A stretch of DNA of 64,000 nucleotides from contig DATKRS010000019.1 of assembly GCA_035532035.1 (NCBI GenBank), forward strand, positions 185,726 through 249,725, written 5' to 3'. The first letter of the stretch is position 1. Every line of letters starts with the position of its first letter. Source of the stretch: Candidatus Dormiibacterota bacterium (GTDB lineage Bacteria; Vulcanimicrobiota; Vulcanimicrobiia; Vulcanimicrobiales; Vulcanimicrobiaceae). The notes under the pieces are model-generated. The model was not told where the DNA came from. It saw only the letters and a list, made by a program, of their open reading frames with translations, and ran no database searches. Position numbers and translations under genes: made by a program. This document shows positions 17,061-25,349 of the stretch, piece by piece.

Positions 17061-17100
17061 TAGGAGCCTGTCGGACTTAGGCGCAAGCCCGACACTCCTA
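17061..17100. terminator. Stem-loop between the two tonB-like genes
   Basis: Arms TAGGAG/CTCCTA (17061-17066, 17095-17100) and TGTCGG/CCGACA (17069-17074, 17089-17094) enclose a 14-base loop. The stop codon of the upstream gene (17098-17100) is inside the distal arm. There is no T-run, so it may be an RNA-processing or differential-expression element, or a small repeat, rather than a full terminator. Confidence 0.55.
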
Positions 17101-17808
17101 GTTCATCGTGAACGTAACGTCGAAGAGGTAGATCCCGACCGCGGGAACGCAGTTGACGAGCTTCGGAGCGTACGTCGACTCGCGCGCCGCGCGCAGCGCC
17201 GCCTGATCGATCGCCATGTTGTGCGAGCTCGAGTAGACGGTCGCGTCCTGCAGCGTGCCGCTCGCGCCCACGGTCACCTTGATCTCGACCGTGACGTCAC
17301 CCAGATTGAGCTCCTGCGCCGATTGGGGGTAGTCCGCGGTCGCTTTAGAGATAACCGTGGCTTCGCGGTTCGGATTCGGACAAGAGGCCGGAGGCGCCGC
17401 CGCGGGCGACGCGGTTGCCGTTCCTTGCGGATTCCCGTTCACGCTCGCGTTCGGCGGCGGGGTGTAATGCGTCTGCGTCTGGCTGCCCGCGCCTTGGCTA
17501 TGCACCGGAGGCGGGTGCACCAACAGCGGACGAGGATTCGGGTGCACCACGTGCTGCGGCGTCTGCCGCGGCTGCGGCGTCGGCGGCGGGGTCGGGGTGG
17601 GCGGCGGCGGCGTCGGCGGCGGCTTGATCGTCTGCCGAGCGATCGTGAACGGCTTCTCCGTCGGCCCGGATTGCGCCTGATTCAAGCTGTGATAGAACGG
17701 CAGCGCGATCAACTCGAGAAAGATCGCCAGCGCGAACGCCCATCCGGTGAAGTTCCGGATGCGCTCGCCCGTAGTAAGGTAACGGCTTCTGTCGTCTTTG
17801 TTCGCCAT
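17098..17808 (-). CDS. TonB-like energy transducer (2), cysteine-paired C-terminal domain
   Basis: 236 aa. N-terminal cytosolic basic stretch, anchor FTGWAFALAIFLELIALPFY, then a long Pro/Thr/Gln-rich spacer (about 60-115) that can span the periplasm. The C-terminal domain has DVTVEIKVTVGASGTLQDATV and STYAPKLVNC, ending IYLFDVTFTMN. Cysteines CPNPN and VNCVP match those of the neighbouring TonB. Nine bases downstream of exbD; expected to work with that ExbB/ExbD complex. Confidence 0.9.
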   Translation of the reverse strand: MANKDDRSRYLTTGERIRNFTGWAFALAIFLELIALPFYHSLNQAQSGPTEKPFTIARQTIKPPPTPPPPTPTPPPTPQPRQTPQHVVHPNPRPLLVHPPPVHSQGAGSQTQTHYTPPPNASVNGNPQGTATASPAAAPPASCPNPNREATVISKATADYPQSAQELNLGDVTVEIKVTVGASGTLQDATVYSSSHNMAIDQAALRAARESTYAPKLVNCVPAVGIYLFDVTFTMN

Positions 17809-17817
17809 CGTCTCTTT

Positions 17818-18252
17818 TTACGGTGCGCCCGGTGCGGTGCCCTGAACGTGATTTGCCAGACCGAAGGTGTTCAGACCGGCGCTCTGAGCCGCATCCATGA
17901 TTTGGAGCAGCATGCCGTAGGTCGTCGTAGGGTCGGCTTTGATGATGACGCTGCGCACGCCGTGGCCGACCGAGTTCTCGAGCGAGATGAACTGCGCGTG
18001 TGCGTCGCGGATGTTCACCGTGTCGGAGCCGATTTCGACCACGTTGTTCTTCGCGTCTTGCTCGCTGATGATGACGACGACCTGTGACGGCGCGACGCGC
18101 GTCCTGTTGTAGGCGTCGGGAAGCTTCGGCTCCTTGGTCACGGCCGCGAGGATGATGAAGATGATGAGCAAGACCAACAGCACGTCCGTGAAGGGCGTGA
18201 TGTTGATCGTCGACATCACATCTTCGTCGCTGTTTGCGGTCGAAAGTGCCAT
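17818..18252 (-). CDS. exbD: ExbD-type biopolymer transport protein (1)
   Basis: 144 aa with the ExbD pattern: short cytosolic N-terminus with STINITPFTDVLLVLLIIFII, in which the membrane Asp (F-T-D-V) carries protons, then a periplasmic domain ending near YGMLLQIMDAAQSAGL. It is one of two tandem ExbD genes and is 19 bases from the other. Confidence 0.94.
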   Translation of the reverse strand: MALSTANSDEDVMSTINITPFTDVLLVLLIIFIILAAVTKEPKLPDAYNRTRVAPSQVVVIISEQDAKNNVVEIGSDTVNIRDAHAQFISLENSVGHGVRSVIIKADPTTTYGMLLQIMDAAQSAGLNTFGLANHVQGTAPGAP

Positions 18253-18271
18253 ACGGTCTCTCTCGGGCCTC

Positions 18272-18682
18272 CTATGACGTTACGAAACCGACGTCGTCGG
18301 TTCCGGCTGCGCGCGCGGCGTCGAGGATGCGGATGATGATGCCGTACGGCGCTTTCGCGTCGGCGATGAGCGCGATGTGCTTCTTCCCGCGCTTGCGGAT
18401 ATCCGCGGCCAGTACCGAGTAGACCGTCTGCGCGTTCGCCTTCTGCCCGTCGACGAAGATCACGCCTTTGCTGTTCACCATGATTTGAATGTTCTGGTGT
18501 TGCTGGTTCTGCGTCGTCGGCGCGTTGCTGCTCTTCCCGAGCTGCTTTTCGAAACCGGGAGGGGCCGAGAGCGCGGCCAGAATCATGAAGATGATCAGCA
18601 ACACGAGCAAGACATCGGTGAACGGGGTGATGTTGATCTCGGCCATCACCTCGGAGTCGCCTTGCGCAGAGAGAAGGCTCAC
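18272..18682 (-). CDS. exbD: ExbD-type biopolymer transport protein (2)
   Basis: 136 aa with AEINITPFTDVLLVLLIIFMIL, nearly the same membrane helix as the neighbouring ExbD, and a periplasmic domain with IALIADAKAPYGIIIRILDAAR. The periplasmic parts of the two ExbDs are quite different (this one has a Gln/Asn-rich linker), which suggests a heteromeric complex or two transducer partners. Confidence 0.94.
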   Translation of the reverse strand: MSLLSAQGDSEVMAEINITPFTDVLLVLLIIFMILAALSAPPGFEKQLGKSSNAPTTQNQQHQNIQIMVNSKGVIFVDGQKANAQTVYSVLAADIRKRGKKHIALIADAKAPYGIIIRILDAARAAGTDDVGFVTS

Positions 18683-18691
18683 GGCCGGACG

Positions 18692-19360
18692 CTACCTCCG
18701 CGAGGGCTGGTAGAGATCGGTCGGGATCGCCTGACCGGTGTTGTGGAAGTGCAGCATCTCCGCGAGCTGGTTCGCGGCGACGATCAACTCGCCGTTGAAG
18801 CTCTTGATCTTCGCCTTGAAGTAGTTGAACAGCACGACGGCGATGATCGCGATTGCAAGGCCCGTAAACGTGGTGATCAATGCGATCGACACACCGGCCG
18901 CAACGACGGCAGGCGACGAGTTGCCCTTGAGCGCGATGTCTTGGAAGGCGCGGATGATGCCGAGCACGGTTCCGGCGAGACCGACGAACGGCGCGATGAC
19001 CGCAATCGTGCCGATGATCGGCAGATTGCGCTCGAGCGCGTTCAGGTGCTCCATGAGCGCGATCGAGAGCGCGTCGGTGATGTCGGCACGGTTCTTGTCC
19101 CCGCGCTTCAAGCCGAACTCGAGCACGCGCGGAAGCATCCCGCGGCGGCTCTGCGCGACCTTGATGGCGCCCGGCAGATCGTTCGCGGCGACCTTCTGGC
19201 CGATCGCTCGCAGCAGGCTACGCGTGTCGGTCCGCTGCGCCGCCAAGAAGACCGCGCGCTCGATGACGATCGCGACGAGAATAATGGACATGCCGAGCAG
19301 CACCCACATGTCCCAGCCGCCCGCTTGCATCACCTGCATGAAACCACTGAACAAGTTCAC
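18692..19360 (-). CDS. exbB: ExbB/TolQ-type proton channel protein
   Basis: 222 aa with an N-terminal helix (WDMWVLLGMSIILVAIVIERAV), a cytosolic domain with LPRVLEFGLKRGDKNRADI, and the two conserved C-terminal helices (PIIGTIAVIAPFVGLAGTVLGII and ALITTFTGLAIAIIAVVLFNY). It forms the motor with the two ExbDs. The start is a GTG at 19360 with GGAGGGG about 11 bases upstream. Confidence 0.95.
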   Translation of the reverse strand: MNLFSGFMQVMQAGGWDMWVLLGMSIILVAIVIERAVFLAAQRTDTRSLLRAIGQKVAANDLPGAIKVAQSRRGMLPRVLEFGLKRGDKNRADITDALSIALMEHLNALERNLPIIGTIAVIAPFVGLAGTVLGIIRAFQDIALKGNSSPAVVAAGVSIALITTFTGLAIAIIAVVLFNYFKAKIKSFNGELIVAANQLAEMLHFHNTGQAIPTDLYQPSRR

Positions 19361-19459
19361 CGTATTTTCGACCCCTCCGAATTGGGAAAGTTGGTTCCGC
19401 TGATAAGGCGCTCCCTAGGTGGCGGCTTTGGCCCGCGGCGACCAAAGTCCTTGTATCCT

Positions 19460-20809
19460 TTAGGGCATGCCCGCCGGGGCGGCGTTCAGCTGGCTGAGTA
19501 GCCGCTCCACGTTCTGCGCAAGCGACTGGTTACCGGCGGCTTTCGCCAGCGCGTCCGCCTTCGTCAGGTAGCTGATGGCTTGCTGTTTGGTAGTCGTATT
19601 GTGCGACGTGGAGTACTGCTCGGCGAGCGCGAACCCTTCGAAGAAGTTCGCGATTGGGTCGTTCGCATCGATTGCCAGCGCCTTGTCGGCATACCCCTTG
19701 ATACGCGCTGCGTCCGGATGCGTCTCGTTCGCGAGCGCGTTCGCGGCACGGTCGTAGGCGATATCGGCGACCTGGGGCGTCCCCGCCGCCGCAGCCTTGT
19801 CGTACAGCGCGATCGCTTGATCGTAGTTCTTGGCGGTCATCGCAGCGTTGCCTTGCGTAATGTACAGCGCTGCAATCTCTTGCTGCGGTGAGGTATTGGA
19901 CGGCTCGAGACGATGCATCTCGTCGGCGACCGGCTGCGCCGCGGTCAAGTCGCCGGTGTCGGCGTACGCTTCGAGAAGGTACCGGTCTACGCCGTACCGG
20001 GTCTGCGTGTCGGCGTGCGGATCCCCGAAAACCGTCGCGTGCACGGTTTGCAGCGTGGTGATGGCGTCTGCGTACTGCTTGGCGCCGAGCTGGGCGACCC
20101 CGAGTGCGAAACGCGAGTTCGTGCTGTGGTCGATCTGATACGCCTTCTGCGCGAAGCCGAGCGCCCGCGATGGGTCCTGGGTGGCCATGTGAACGGCCGC
20201 ATCGGCGTAGGCTTGCGCAGCCACCGTCGCATAGAGCCGCGACACTTGCCCCGCACGCGAGAACGCGTCGGCGGCACCGGCGTAATCGTGCGCGTAGTAA
20301 TCGGCCACGCCGAGCAGCTGCAGCAGGTCCTTGTCGTTAGGATGAGCGGCCAACTCCGATTGCGCGGCGCTCTTTGCCGCGTCGTACTGGCCCGAGCGAA
20401 TGAGTGCCTCGACATGACCGACGGAGCTACCGCCGCCGACTCCCCCGCCGCCGGCCTGCGAAACCGTCGAACCGCTGAAGTGAAAGAGCGGATCGTAGAA
20501 CCACACGACGGGACTGCCCGAGCACGTCGCCGGCCGGTAGGTCGAGCTTTGGGCCACTTCGCGTGCGGCTTGGTCGTCGCCGTGATTGGTGGACGAAATG
20601 ACGCGCGTGACCCTGTGAGAGCCGTTAGGGTTGATCTGCACCTGCACGCGGACCGTTCCGTTTCCGGTCGTAGGCGTCGCGTGCGTGCCCATGGCCACGA
20701 GGTGCGGAGCGACGACGTTGCCCCGGCATTGAGCTGCCACGGCCGGAACCGCACAGAGCGCCACGGCTACGGCGCCGGCGGTTGCGATGGTAACGAAAAA
20801 GCGGTTCAT
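19460..20809 (-). CDS. Periplasmic protein: TonB-type domain plus TPR repeats
   Basis: 449 aa with a signal peptide (about 1-26, cleavage near VAA-QC). The next 85 residues form a domain like the TonB C-terminus (VRVQVQINPNGSHRVTRVI, then STYRPATC, WFYDPLFHF) with cysteines AQC and ATC spaced as in the two TonB-like genes downstream. A glycine-rich linker follows and then about six TPR-like helix pairs. It is first in the ExbB/D/TonB cluster and may link the motor to an outer-membrane or peptidoglycan partner; function not known. An AGAAGG lies before the ATG. Confidence 0.85.
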   Translation of the reverse strand: MNRFFVTIATAGAVAVALCAVPAVAAQCRGNVVAPHLVAMGTHATPTTGNGTVRVQVQINPNGSHRVTRVISSTNHGDDQAAREVAQSSTYRPATCSGSPVVWFYDPLFHFSGSTVSQAGGGGVGGGSSVGHVEALIRSGQYDAAKSAAQSELAAHPNDKDLLQLLGVADYYAHDYAGAADAFSRAGQVSRLYATVAAQAYADAAVHMATQDPSRALGFAQKAYQIDHSTNSRFALGVAQLGAKQYADAITTLQTVHATVFGDPHADTQTRYGVDRYLLEAYADTGDLTAAQPVADEMHRLEPSNTSPQQEIAALYITQGNAAMTAKNYDQAIALYDKAAAAGTPQVADIAYDRAANALANETHPDAARIKGYADKALAIDANDPIANFFEGFALAEQYSTSHNTTTKQQAISYLTKADALAKAAGNQSLAQNVERLLSQLNAAPAGMP

Positions 20810-20833
20810 GAAGCCTGTATTCCTTCTAACCTT

Positions 20834-21562
20834 CTAACCTTCTTTGGCGGCTACGATGCGGCGCAGAAGCTTCAGCTCCTTTGCGTTCAAGAAACGCGCT
20901 TTGCCCGGACGGAGTTCCCCAAGCGCAACGGGACCAAAACGAACCCGTTGCAGCGAGAGAACGCGGTATCCGAGGGCATCGAGCATACGACGTATCTGAC
21001 GGTTCTTCCCCTCCTGCAATGTGAGTTCAACGCAGGAGCGTCGATGCGACGTCCCCAGCACCCGCACGCGGGAGGGACGCGTATGCAGCGCGGGCAGGGC
21101 CAAACCGTCGCGCATCGTGCGAAGGTCCTCGTCGGCAATCGGTCCCGCGATCTCGACGTGGTACGTCTTCTCCACCCCGAAGCGAGGATGCGTCAGCCGA
21201 TAGGCGAGCTCGCCGTCGTCGGTCAGCAGCAGCACCCCGGAGCTGTCGTAATCGAGGCGGCCGACCGGGACGACCCGCGGAATGCCGCCTGGGATAAGGT
21301 CGCGAACGGTGCGGCGCCGCTCCGGATCGCGCATCGTCGTGACGACGCCGACCGGCTTGTGCAGCACCACGTAGGTCTTGGCCGCGGGCCGCGTTAACGG
21401 CGCCCCGTCGACCTCGATGCGGTCGCTCTGCGTCACGGTAGAGCCGAGAGTGCGCTCCACGTGACCGTTGACGCGAACTCTGCCCGCCGCAATGATGGCG
21501 TCGGCGGTGCGCCGCGACGCGACTCCCGCTTCCGCCAGAAACTTATTGAGTCGGGTCTTCAC
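20834..21562 (-). CDS. rluB: RsuA/RluB-family 23S/16S rRNA pseudouridine synthase
   Basis: 242 aa. S4 domain first (RLNKFLAEAGVASRRTADAIIAAGRVRVNG), then the synthase domain with the catalytic Asp in VGRLDYDSSGVLLLTDDGELAYRLTHPRFGVEKTY and LQEGKNRQIRRMLDALG. RluB, RluE/F and RsuA cannot be told apart for certain; RluB-type is usual in this context. It ends 19 bases before rho begins on the same strand. Confidence 0.93.
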   Translation of the reverse strand: MKTRLNKFLAEAGVASRRTADAIIAAGRVRVNGHVERTLGSTVTQSDRIEVDGAPLTRPAAKTYVVLHKPVGVVTTMRDPERRRTVRDLIPGGIPRVVPVGRLDYDSSGVLLLTDDGELAYRLTHPRFGVEKTYHVEIAGPIADEDLRTMRDGLALPALHTRPSRVRVLGTSHRRSCVELTLQEGKNRQIRRMLDALGYRVLSLQRVRFGPVALGELRPGKARFLNAKELKLLRRIVAAKEG

Positions 21563-21580
21563 GCGGCGCGAAAGAGGCGC

Positions 21581-23011
21581 TTAGTACTTGCCGTTACCCT
21601 CGTCGCGCGAGGATCCGCGGGACATCGACATCGCTTCCTTGGTGACGGTCTGAAGGAACTCGTCGTTCGTGCGCGTCTGCGACATCTTGTTGAGGATGAG
21701 CTGGGTCGAATCGGTGTCCAGAACGGCTGTTGCGCGCCGCAGCATCCAGATTTTCTGCATCACGTCGGGGACGAGCAGCAGCTCCTCGTGGCGCGTTCCC
21801 GACTTCTTGATATCGATTGCCGGGAAGATCCGCGACTCCGCCAGCTTGCGCGACAAGTTGAGCTCCATGTTGCCGGTGCCCTTGAACTCCTCGAAGATGA
21901 CGTCGTCCATCTTCGATCCGGTTTCGATGAGCGCGGTAGCGATGATGGTGAGCGAGCCGCCCTCCTCGATCTTGCGCGCAGCACCAAAGAAGCGCTTGGG
22001 TTTGTGGAGCGAGGCGGTATCGAGTCCGCCGGAGAGCGTACGGCCCGACGACGCGACGACCTGGTTGTACGCGCGAGCGAGTCGCGTGATGGAGTCGAGC
22101 AGGATCACGACGTCCTTGCCCATCTCGACGAGGCGCTTCGCGCGCTCCATCGCCAGCTCGGCGACGGCCGTGTGGTTCTCGGGGTGCTCGTCGAACGTCG
22201 AGGCCACGACCTCGCCGTCGATCGTGCGCTGCATGTCGGTGACTTCTTCCGGACGCTCGTCGACGAGCAGCGCGATAATGTGCGCCTCCGGGTGATTGAT
22301 CGAAATGGAGTTCGCGATGTTCTTCAGCAGCGTCGTCTTACCGGCTTTCGGCGGCGAAACGATGAGCGCGCGCTGCCCTTTTCCGATCGGACAGAAGAGA
22401 TCGATGATGCGCGTTGAGAGCTGCGTCGAGCGCACCTCGAGATGGTAGTGCTCGTTCGGGTAGATCGGCGTCCCTTTTTCGAAAAGCCTGCGCCCGCGCA
22501 TCTGCTCCGGATCCGTGCCGTTGACGATGTCGACGCGCACCAACCCGAAGTACTTCTCGCCCTCCTTGGGACGACGCGCCTGTCCCTCGATCATGTCGCC
22601 GCGCCGCAGCTCGTAACGACGGACCTGCGTCTGGCTGACGTAGATATCCTCGTTGCCGACGACGTAGCCCGCGCGCCGCAGAAAGCCGTATCCCTCGGAA
22701 AGGACGTCGAGGATTCCGCTTGCGGCTTCGATCCCCGATCGCGCCGCTTGCGCGGCAAGGATCTGCGCTATCAGCTCGTCCTTCTTGATCTTGGCCGGCG
22801 CGAGCACCTCGACGTTAAACTCTTTCGCGACCTCGACGAGATCGCTCTTCGTCTTCTCTTCCAGTTGCGCCGAGGTGAGCATCGGCGGCATCTCGGGTTG
22901 TGGAAACGGCTCGCGGAACTGCTGTGGCTGACCGCCAAAGTGACGCCGGCGCGAGCGGTGACGGCGACCTCCGCCACCTTGCGGGCGATTGTTATCGTTG
23001 CGTTGTTCCAA
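21581..23011 (-). CDS. rho: Transcription termination factor Rho
   Basis: Hexameric RNA helicase. N-terminal basic/Gln-Gly-rich stretch, a Rho N-terminal helix domain (TKSDLVEVAKEFNVEVL), the RNA-binding cold-shock-like domain (ILDVLSEGYGFLRR, DIYVSQTQVRRYELRRGD), and the ATPase with Walker A PPKAGKTTLLKNIAN, VILLDSITRLARAYN and the R-loop region. The TTG at 23011 gives 476 aa and leads into the basic stretch; another TTG at 23050 is also in frame. Many genes here lack intrinsic terminators, so Rho is likely important. A promoter lies at 23107-23135. Confidence 0.95.
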   Translation of the reverse strand: MEQRNDNNRPQGGGGRRHRSRRRHFGGQPQQFREPFPQPEMPPMLTSAQLEEKTKSDLVEVAKEFNVEVLAPAKIKKDELIAQILAAQAARSGIEAASGILDVLSEGYGFLRRAGYVVGNEDIYVSQTQVRRYELRRGDMIEGQARRPKEGEKYFGLVRVDIVNGTDPEQMRGRRLFEKGTPIYPNEHYHLEVRSTQLSTRIIDLFCPIGKGQRALIVSPPKAGKTTLLKNIANSISINHPEAHIIALLVDERPEEVTDMQRTIDGEVVASTFDEHPENHTAVAELAMERAKRLVEMGKDVVILLDSITRLARAYNQVVASSGRTLSGGLDTASLHKPKRFFGAARKIEEGGSLTIIATALIETGSKMDDVIFEEFKGTGNMELNLSRKLAESRIFPAIDIKKSGTRHEELLLVPDVMQKIWMLRRATAVLDTDSTQLILNKMSQTRTNDEFLQTVTKEAMSMSRGSSRDEGNGKY

Positions 23012-23106
23012 AGTGTCAGGATTCTCCGATAGTAGCCCGCATCGGTGCAACGACGATGCGCATCGAGTGATGCGTTGTCGGCGACGTGGGCAGGGAGCGC
23101 GACCAC

Positions 23107-23135
23107 ACTATACCACGCCTCGCGTACCGATTCAA
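23107..23135 (-). promoter_or_regulatory. Sigma70-type promoter of rho
   Basis: On the - strand TTGAAT (23135-23130), a 17-base spacer and TATAGT (23112-23107). Transcription would begin near 23100, leaving a leader of about 50-90 bases depending on the start codon; rho leaders are often attenuated, but nothing here shows that directly. The -35 box overlaps the end of the mpg gene. Confidence 0.7.
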
Positions 23136-23848
23136 GCGGGCGAGAGCGAACGCGGCCCGCTGACGAAACGATTTCCCCGTTCGTAGAACCGGAGCAAGCG
23201 CGTTGAGGCGCGGCTTACGCCGATGCGGCGTGACGTGCCAACGCTGCGCCTCGCCCGATCCGGCGACGCTAGCCAGAGCGGCGCTTCGCCGAAGAGGGCG
23301 ATCCCGTCGAATCGGCGATCGATCCCAAGCGCGCGGCATAAACGACCCGGGCCGCGGCACAGATCGCGAGCGGCGACGGATCCGCGGCGCGCGCACATGA
23401 GCTCGGCGCCGAGGAGCGGCTCGAGCGCTCGCACGAGAACGCCGCCTCCGACGCCGCCGTCCTCACTCGAGAGGTTGAAGCAGAACGACGAGCCGTAGAT
23501 ATAATAGACGTACGCGTGGTGCGCCGGCAGAAAGAGCGACGCGTTGCGCTGCGTCCTGCCGCCGTAATGGTGCGCCGCGAGGTCGCCGGGCGGATATGCC
23601 TCGGTTTCCACGATGCGTCCGGCCACGAGGCCCTGCGGCGTGTCATGCGCGAGAACGTATCCGATGAGCGCGCGCGCAAGCGCCGTCGTTTCGACGGGAA
23701 GGTCGTTCGGCGCGATGGGCGTGTAGGGCAGCGTGCGCCGCTCTACGCGGCGATCCGCATCGAGACCTCTGCAAGGGCGCGTGCTGCCAGATCGTTCGGC
23801 GCGGTGCTGGCGCGCAAACGAACCGCTTTGAATGCGTTGAGCGCGCAT
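23132..23848 (-). CDS. mpg: 3-methyladenine (alkyladenine) DNA glycosylase
   Basis: AAG/Mpg-family base-excision repair enzyme. Core motifs are VAGRIVETEAYPPGDLAAHHYGG, TQRNASLFLPAHHAYVYYIYG, NLSS, GVLVRALEPLLGAELMCARRG and CRGPGRLCRALGI. The ATG at 23848 is the only standard start upstream of the core and would overlap the previous gene by 106 bases; family alignment suggests the protein really begins near LPYTPIAPNDLP (about 23730), where only a CTG is available. Second gene of a LexA-type promoter unit. Confidence 0.88.
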   Translation of the reverse strand: MRAQRIQSGSFARQHRAERSGSTRPCRGLDADRRVERRTLPYTPIAPNDLPVETTALARALIGYVLAHDTPQGLVAGRIVETEAYPPGDLAAHHYGGRTQRNASLFLPAHHAYVYYIYGSSFCFNLSSEDGGVGGGVLVRALEPLLGAELMCARRGSVAARDLCRGPGRLCRALGIDRRFDGIALFGEAPLWLASPDRARRSVGTSRRIGVSRASTRLLRFYERGNRFVSGPRSLSPA

Positions 23849-24150
23849 CGAGCCCGAACGTACGGGAGCATGAGATCGACCGGAAGCTCGCGGTGCAGCG
23901 TCAGATCGGCAACCAACTCAGCATCGTCGAGAATGAGATCGAGCTCGGATGCGTGCTTGCGCAAGGACGGAACGATCGCGCAGAGCGCCGCGAAGCCGGC
24001 TTCCCGGCCGCTCACAGCGCGTTGCTCGAGGCGGAAGGGCGCCCGGAGCACCTGCCCGTGCCCATCCCCCATCCGAGCGTAGACCACGCCCCGGCCATCG
24101 CCGCCGACGGCGTAACCGATCCGGCTAGCCCTTTTACGCACTCTCTCCAT
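23743..24150 (-). CDS. RNase H-like fold protein
   Basis: 135 aa. The ATG at 24150 has GGAGAACG just upstream. The pattern fits ribonuclease HI-like proteins: a glycine-rich first strand (GYAVGGDGRGVVYARMG), an acidic Glu in SGREAGFAALCA (Glu50), an Asp in LDLILDDAELVADL (Asp75/76) and a last Asp in STAPNDLAARALAE (Asp120). The usual first catalytic Asp (Y-T/V-D-G) is replaced by YAVG, so activity is uncertain. It is the first gene after a LexA-type operator and is followed by a DNA glycosylase, which suggests a DNA-repair role. The longer open frame upstream lies inside the glycosyltransferase gene. Confidence 0.75.
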   Translation of the reverse strand: MERVRKRASRIGYAVGGDGRGVVYARMGDGHGQVLRAPFRLEQRAVSGREAGFAALCAIVPSLRKHASELDLILDDAELVADLTLHRELPVDLMLPYVRARCALNAFKAVRLRASTAPNDLAARALAEVSMRIAA

Positions 24151-24168
24151 CTCGTTCTCCGCTTCAAG

Positions 24169-24195
24169 CTTATACCGAACATATGTTCGTGTCAA
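24169..24195 (-). promoter_or_regulatory. LexA-type SOS box inside a sigma70 promoter
   Basis: On the - strand TTGACA (24195-24190) and TATAAG (24174-24169) are separated by 15 bases. The spacer holds the perfect palindrome CGAACATATGTTCG (24176-24189), which fits the Bacillus/Actinobacteria LexA consensus CGAAC-N4-GTTYG. It lies 26 bases upstream of the RNase H-like start and should repress that gene and mpg until DNA damage. Confidence 0.75.
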
Positions 24196-24209
24196 GCTTC
24201 TTTGGCCGC

Positions 24210-25349
24210 CTACGCGGTGCTGGGGAAGCGCAGCGGCGGAGACAGGCTGTTGTAGAGATCCAATATTCGCTCGATCTGCGTCTCTAGCGAGAAGCGGGCG
24301 CCGGCAGCGCGCGCCGCCGCTCGTCGCTCTTCTGTGGCGGGCACGGCACGTTCGATGCTTGCTGCGAAGGCGGCGGCCGTTGGCGGGACGAGCTCCGCCC
24401 CCGAGTCGAGGACGTCCCGGTTCTGCGGAGCGTCGGCCGCGATGACCGGGAGACCAGCCGCGAGCGCTTCGGCCAACACCAAGCCCTGGGTCTCGCTCGT
24501 GCTGGGGAAAACGAACGCATCGCTGCTCGCGTAGAGATCCGGTAGCCGCTCGCGCTGCACTTCTCCCATGAAGCGGACGCGCGCCGTTAGGCCGAGTTCC
24601 CGAGCGAGCTCGCGCAGCTCGTCCGCGGCCGGGCCGTCGCCGGCGATCGCAAGATGCACGTCGTCGCGACGCGCGATCGCCAGCCCGCGCAAGAGAACGT
24701 CGAGGCTCTTCTCCTTTGCCAAGCGTCCGACGAAGAGCAAGAGACAACCGTCCGCCGCGCCGAGCGACGCGCGCAGCGCCTCGTCGCGCCGTCCGGACGC
24801 GAAATGTGCGACGTCGATGCCGCTGGGCACGACGGCGATACGGGTCGTCACGCCGAGCGACCGAAGGCGTTTGCGCATTGCATCGGTTGGAACGACGACT
24901 GCGTCGACGGAGTTTCCGAAGGTGCGCGTGAGCGTCTCGGTCGCAAAACGCGTTGCGGACGGATCGAACGGTACGTAGTGCGTGTACGCCTCCAGCTGCG
25001 TGTGATACGTGTACACGATGGGCATGCCGTAGCGACGCGCGTATCGTAATCCCATCCATCCCGTCACGAACGGCGAATGCACGTGCACGAGATGGAGCCG
25101 CTTGATCACGCTGCGCACGCTGCGCCGTCCCACGAGCGGCACGGTCAGCCGGTAGGGCGTACGCGTCGGCAGCGGCAGCGAGGGCATCCGGAAGAAGACC
25201 TCGGAGTCCTCGTCGCCGCCCGGCATCCGCGGCGCGAAGCAGTAGACTTCATGGCCTCGGGAGCGCAGACCACGAGCTAGACCCTCAACCGAGGCCACGA
25301 CGCCGTTTACCACCGGCCGATCGACCTCCGTGAAGAACCCGACGCGCAT
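24210..25349 (-). CDS. GT4-family glycosyltransferase
   Basis: 379 aa, GT-B fold. N-terminal MRVGFFTEVDRPVVNGVVAS, HVHSPFVTGWMGL, and the donor-binding half with LLLFVGRLAKEKSLDVLLRGLA, GDGPAADELRELA and the acidic E-x7-E motif in PSTSETQGLVLAEALAAGLPVIA. Similar proteins make cell-surface mannosides or glycolipids (PimB/GtfA-like); the sugar is not predictable. It diverges from the 3D-domain gene. Confidence 0.92.
   Translation of the reverse strand: MRVGFFTEVDRPVVNGVVASVEGLARGLRSRGHEVYCFAPRMPGGDEDSEVFFRMPSLPLPTRTPYRLTVPLVGRRSVRSVIKRLHLVHVHSPFVTGWMGLRYARRYGMPIVYTYHTQLEAYTHYVPFDPSATRFATETLTRTFGNSVDAVVVPTDAMRKRLRSLGVTTRIAVVPSGIDVAHFASGRRDEALRASLGAADGCLLLFVGRLAKEKSLDVLLRGLAIARRDDVHLAIAGDGPAADELRELARELGLTARVRFMGEVQRERLPDLYASSDAFVFPSTSETQGLVLAEALAAGLPVIAADAPQNRDVLDSGAELVPPTAAAFAASIERAVPATEERRAAARAAGARFSLETQIERILDLYNSLSPPLRFPSTA

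Noticed and set aside
20821..20845. Short tandem CTTCTAAC repeats as a mobile element trace
   Set aside because: Two copies only, and on the - strand they simply provide AGAAGG-type ribosome-site sequence.
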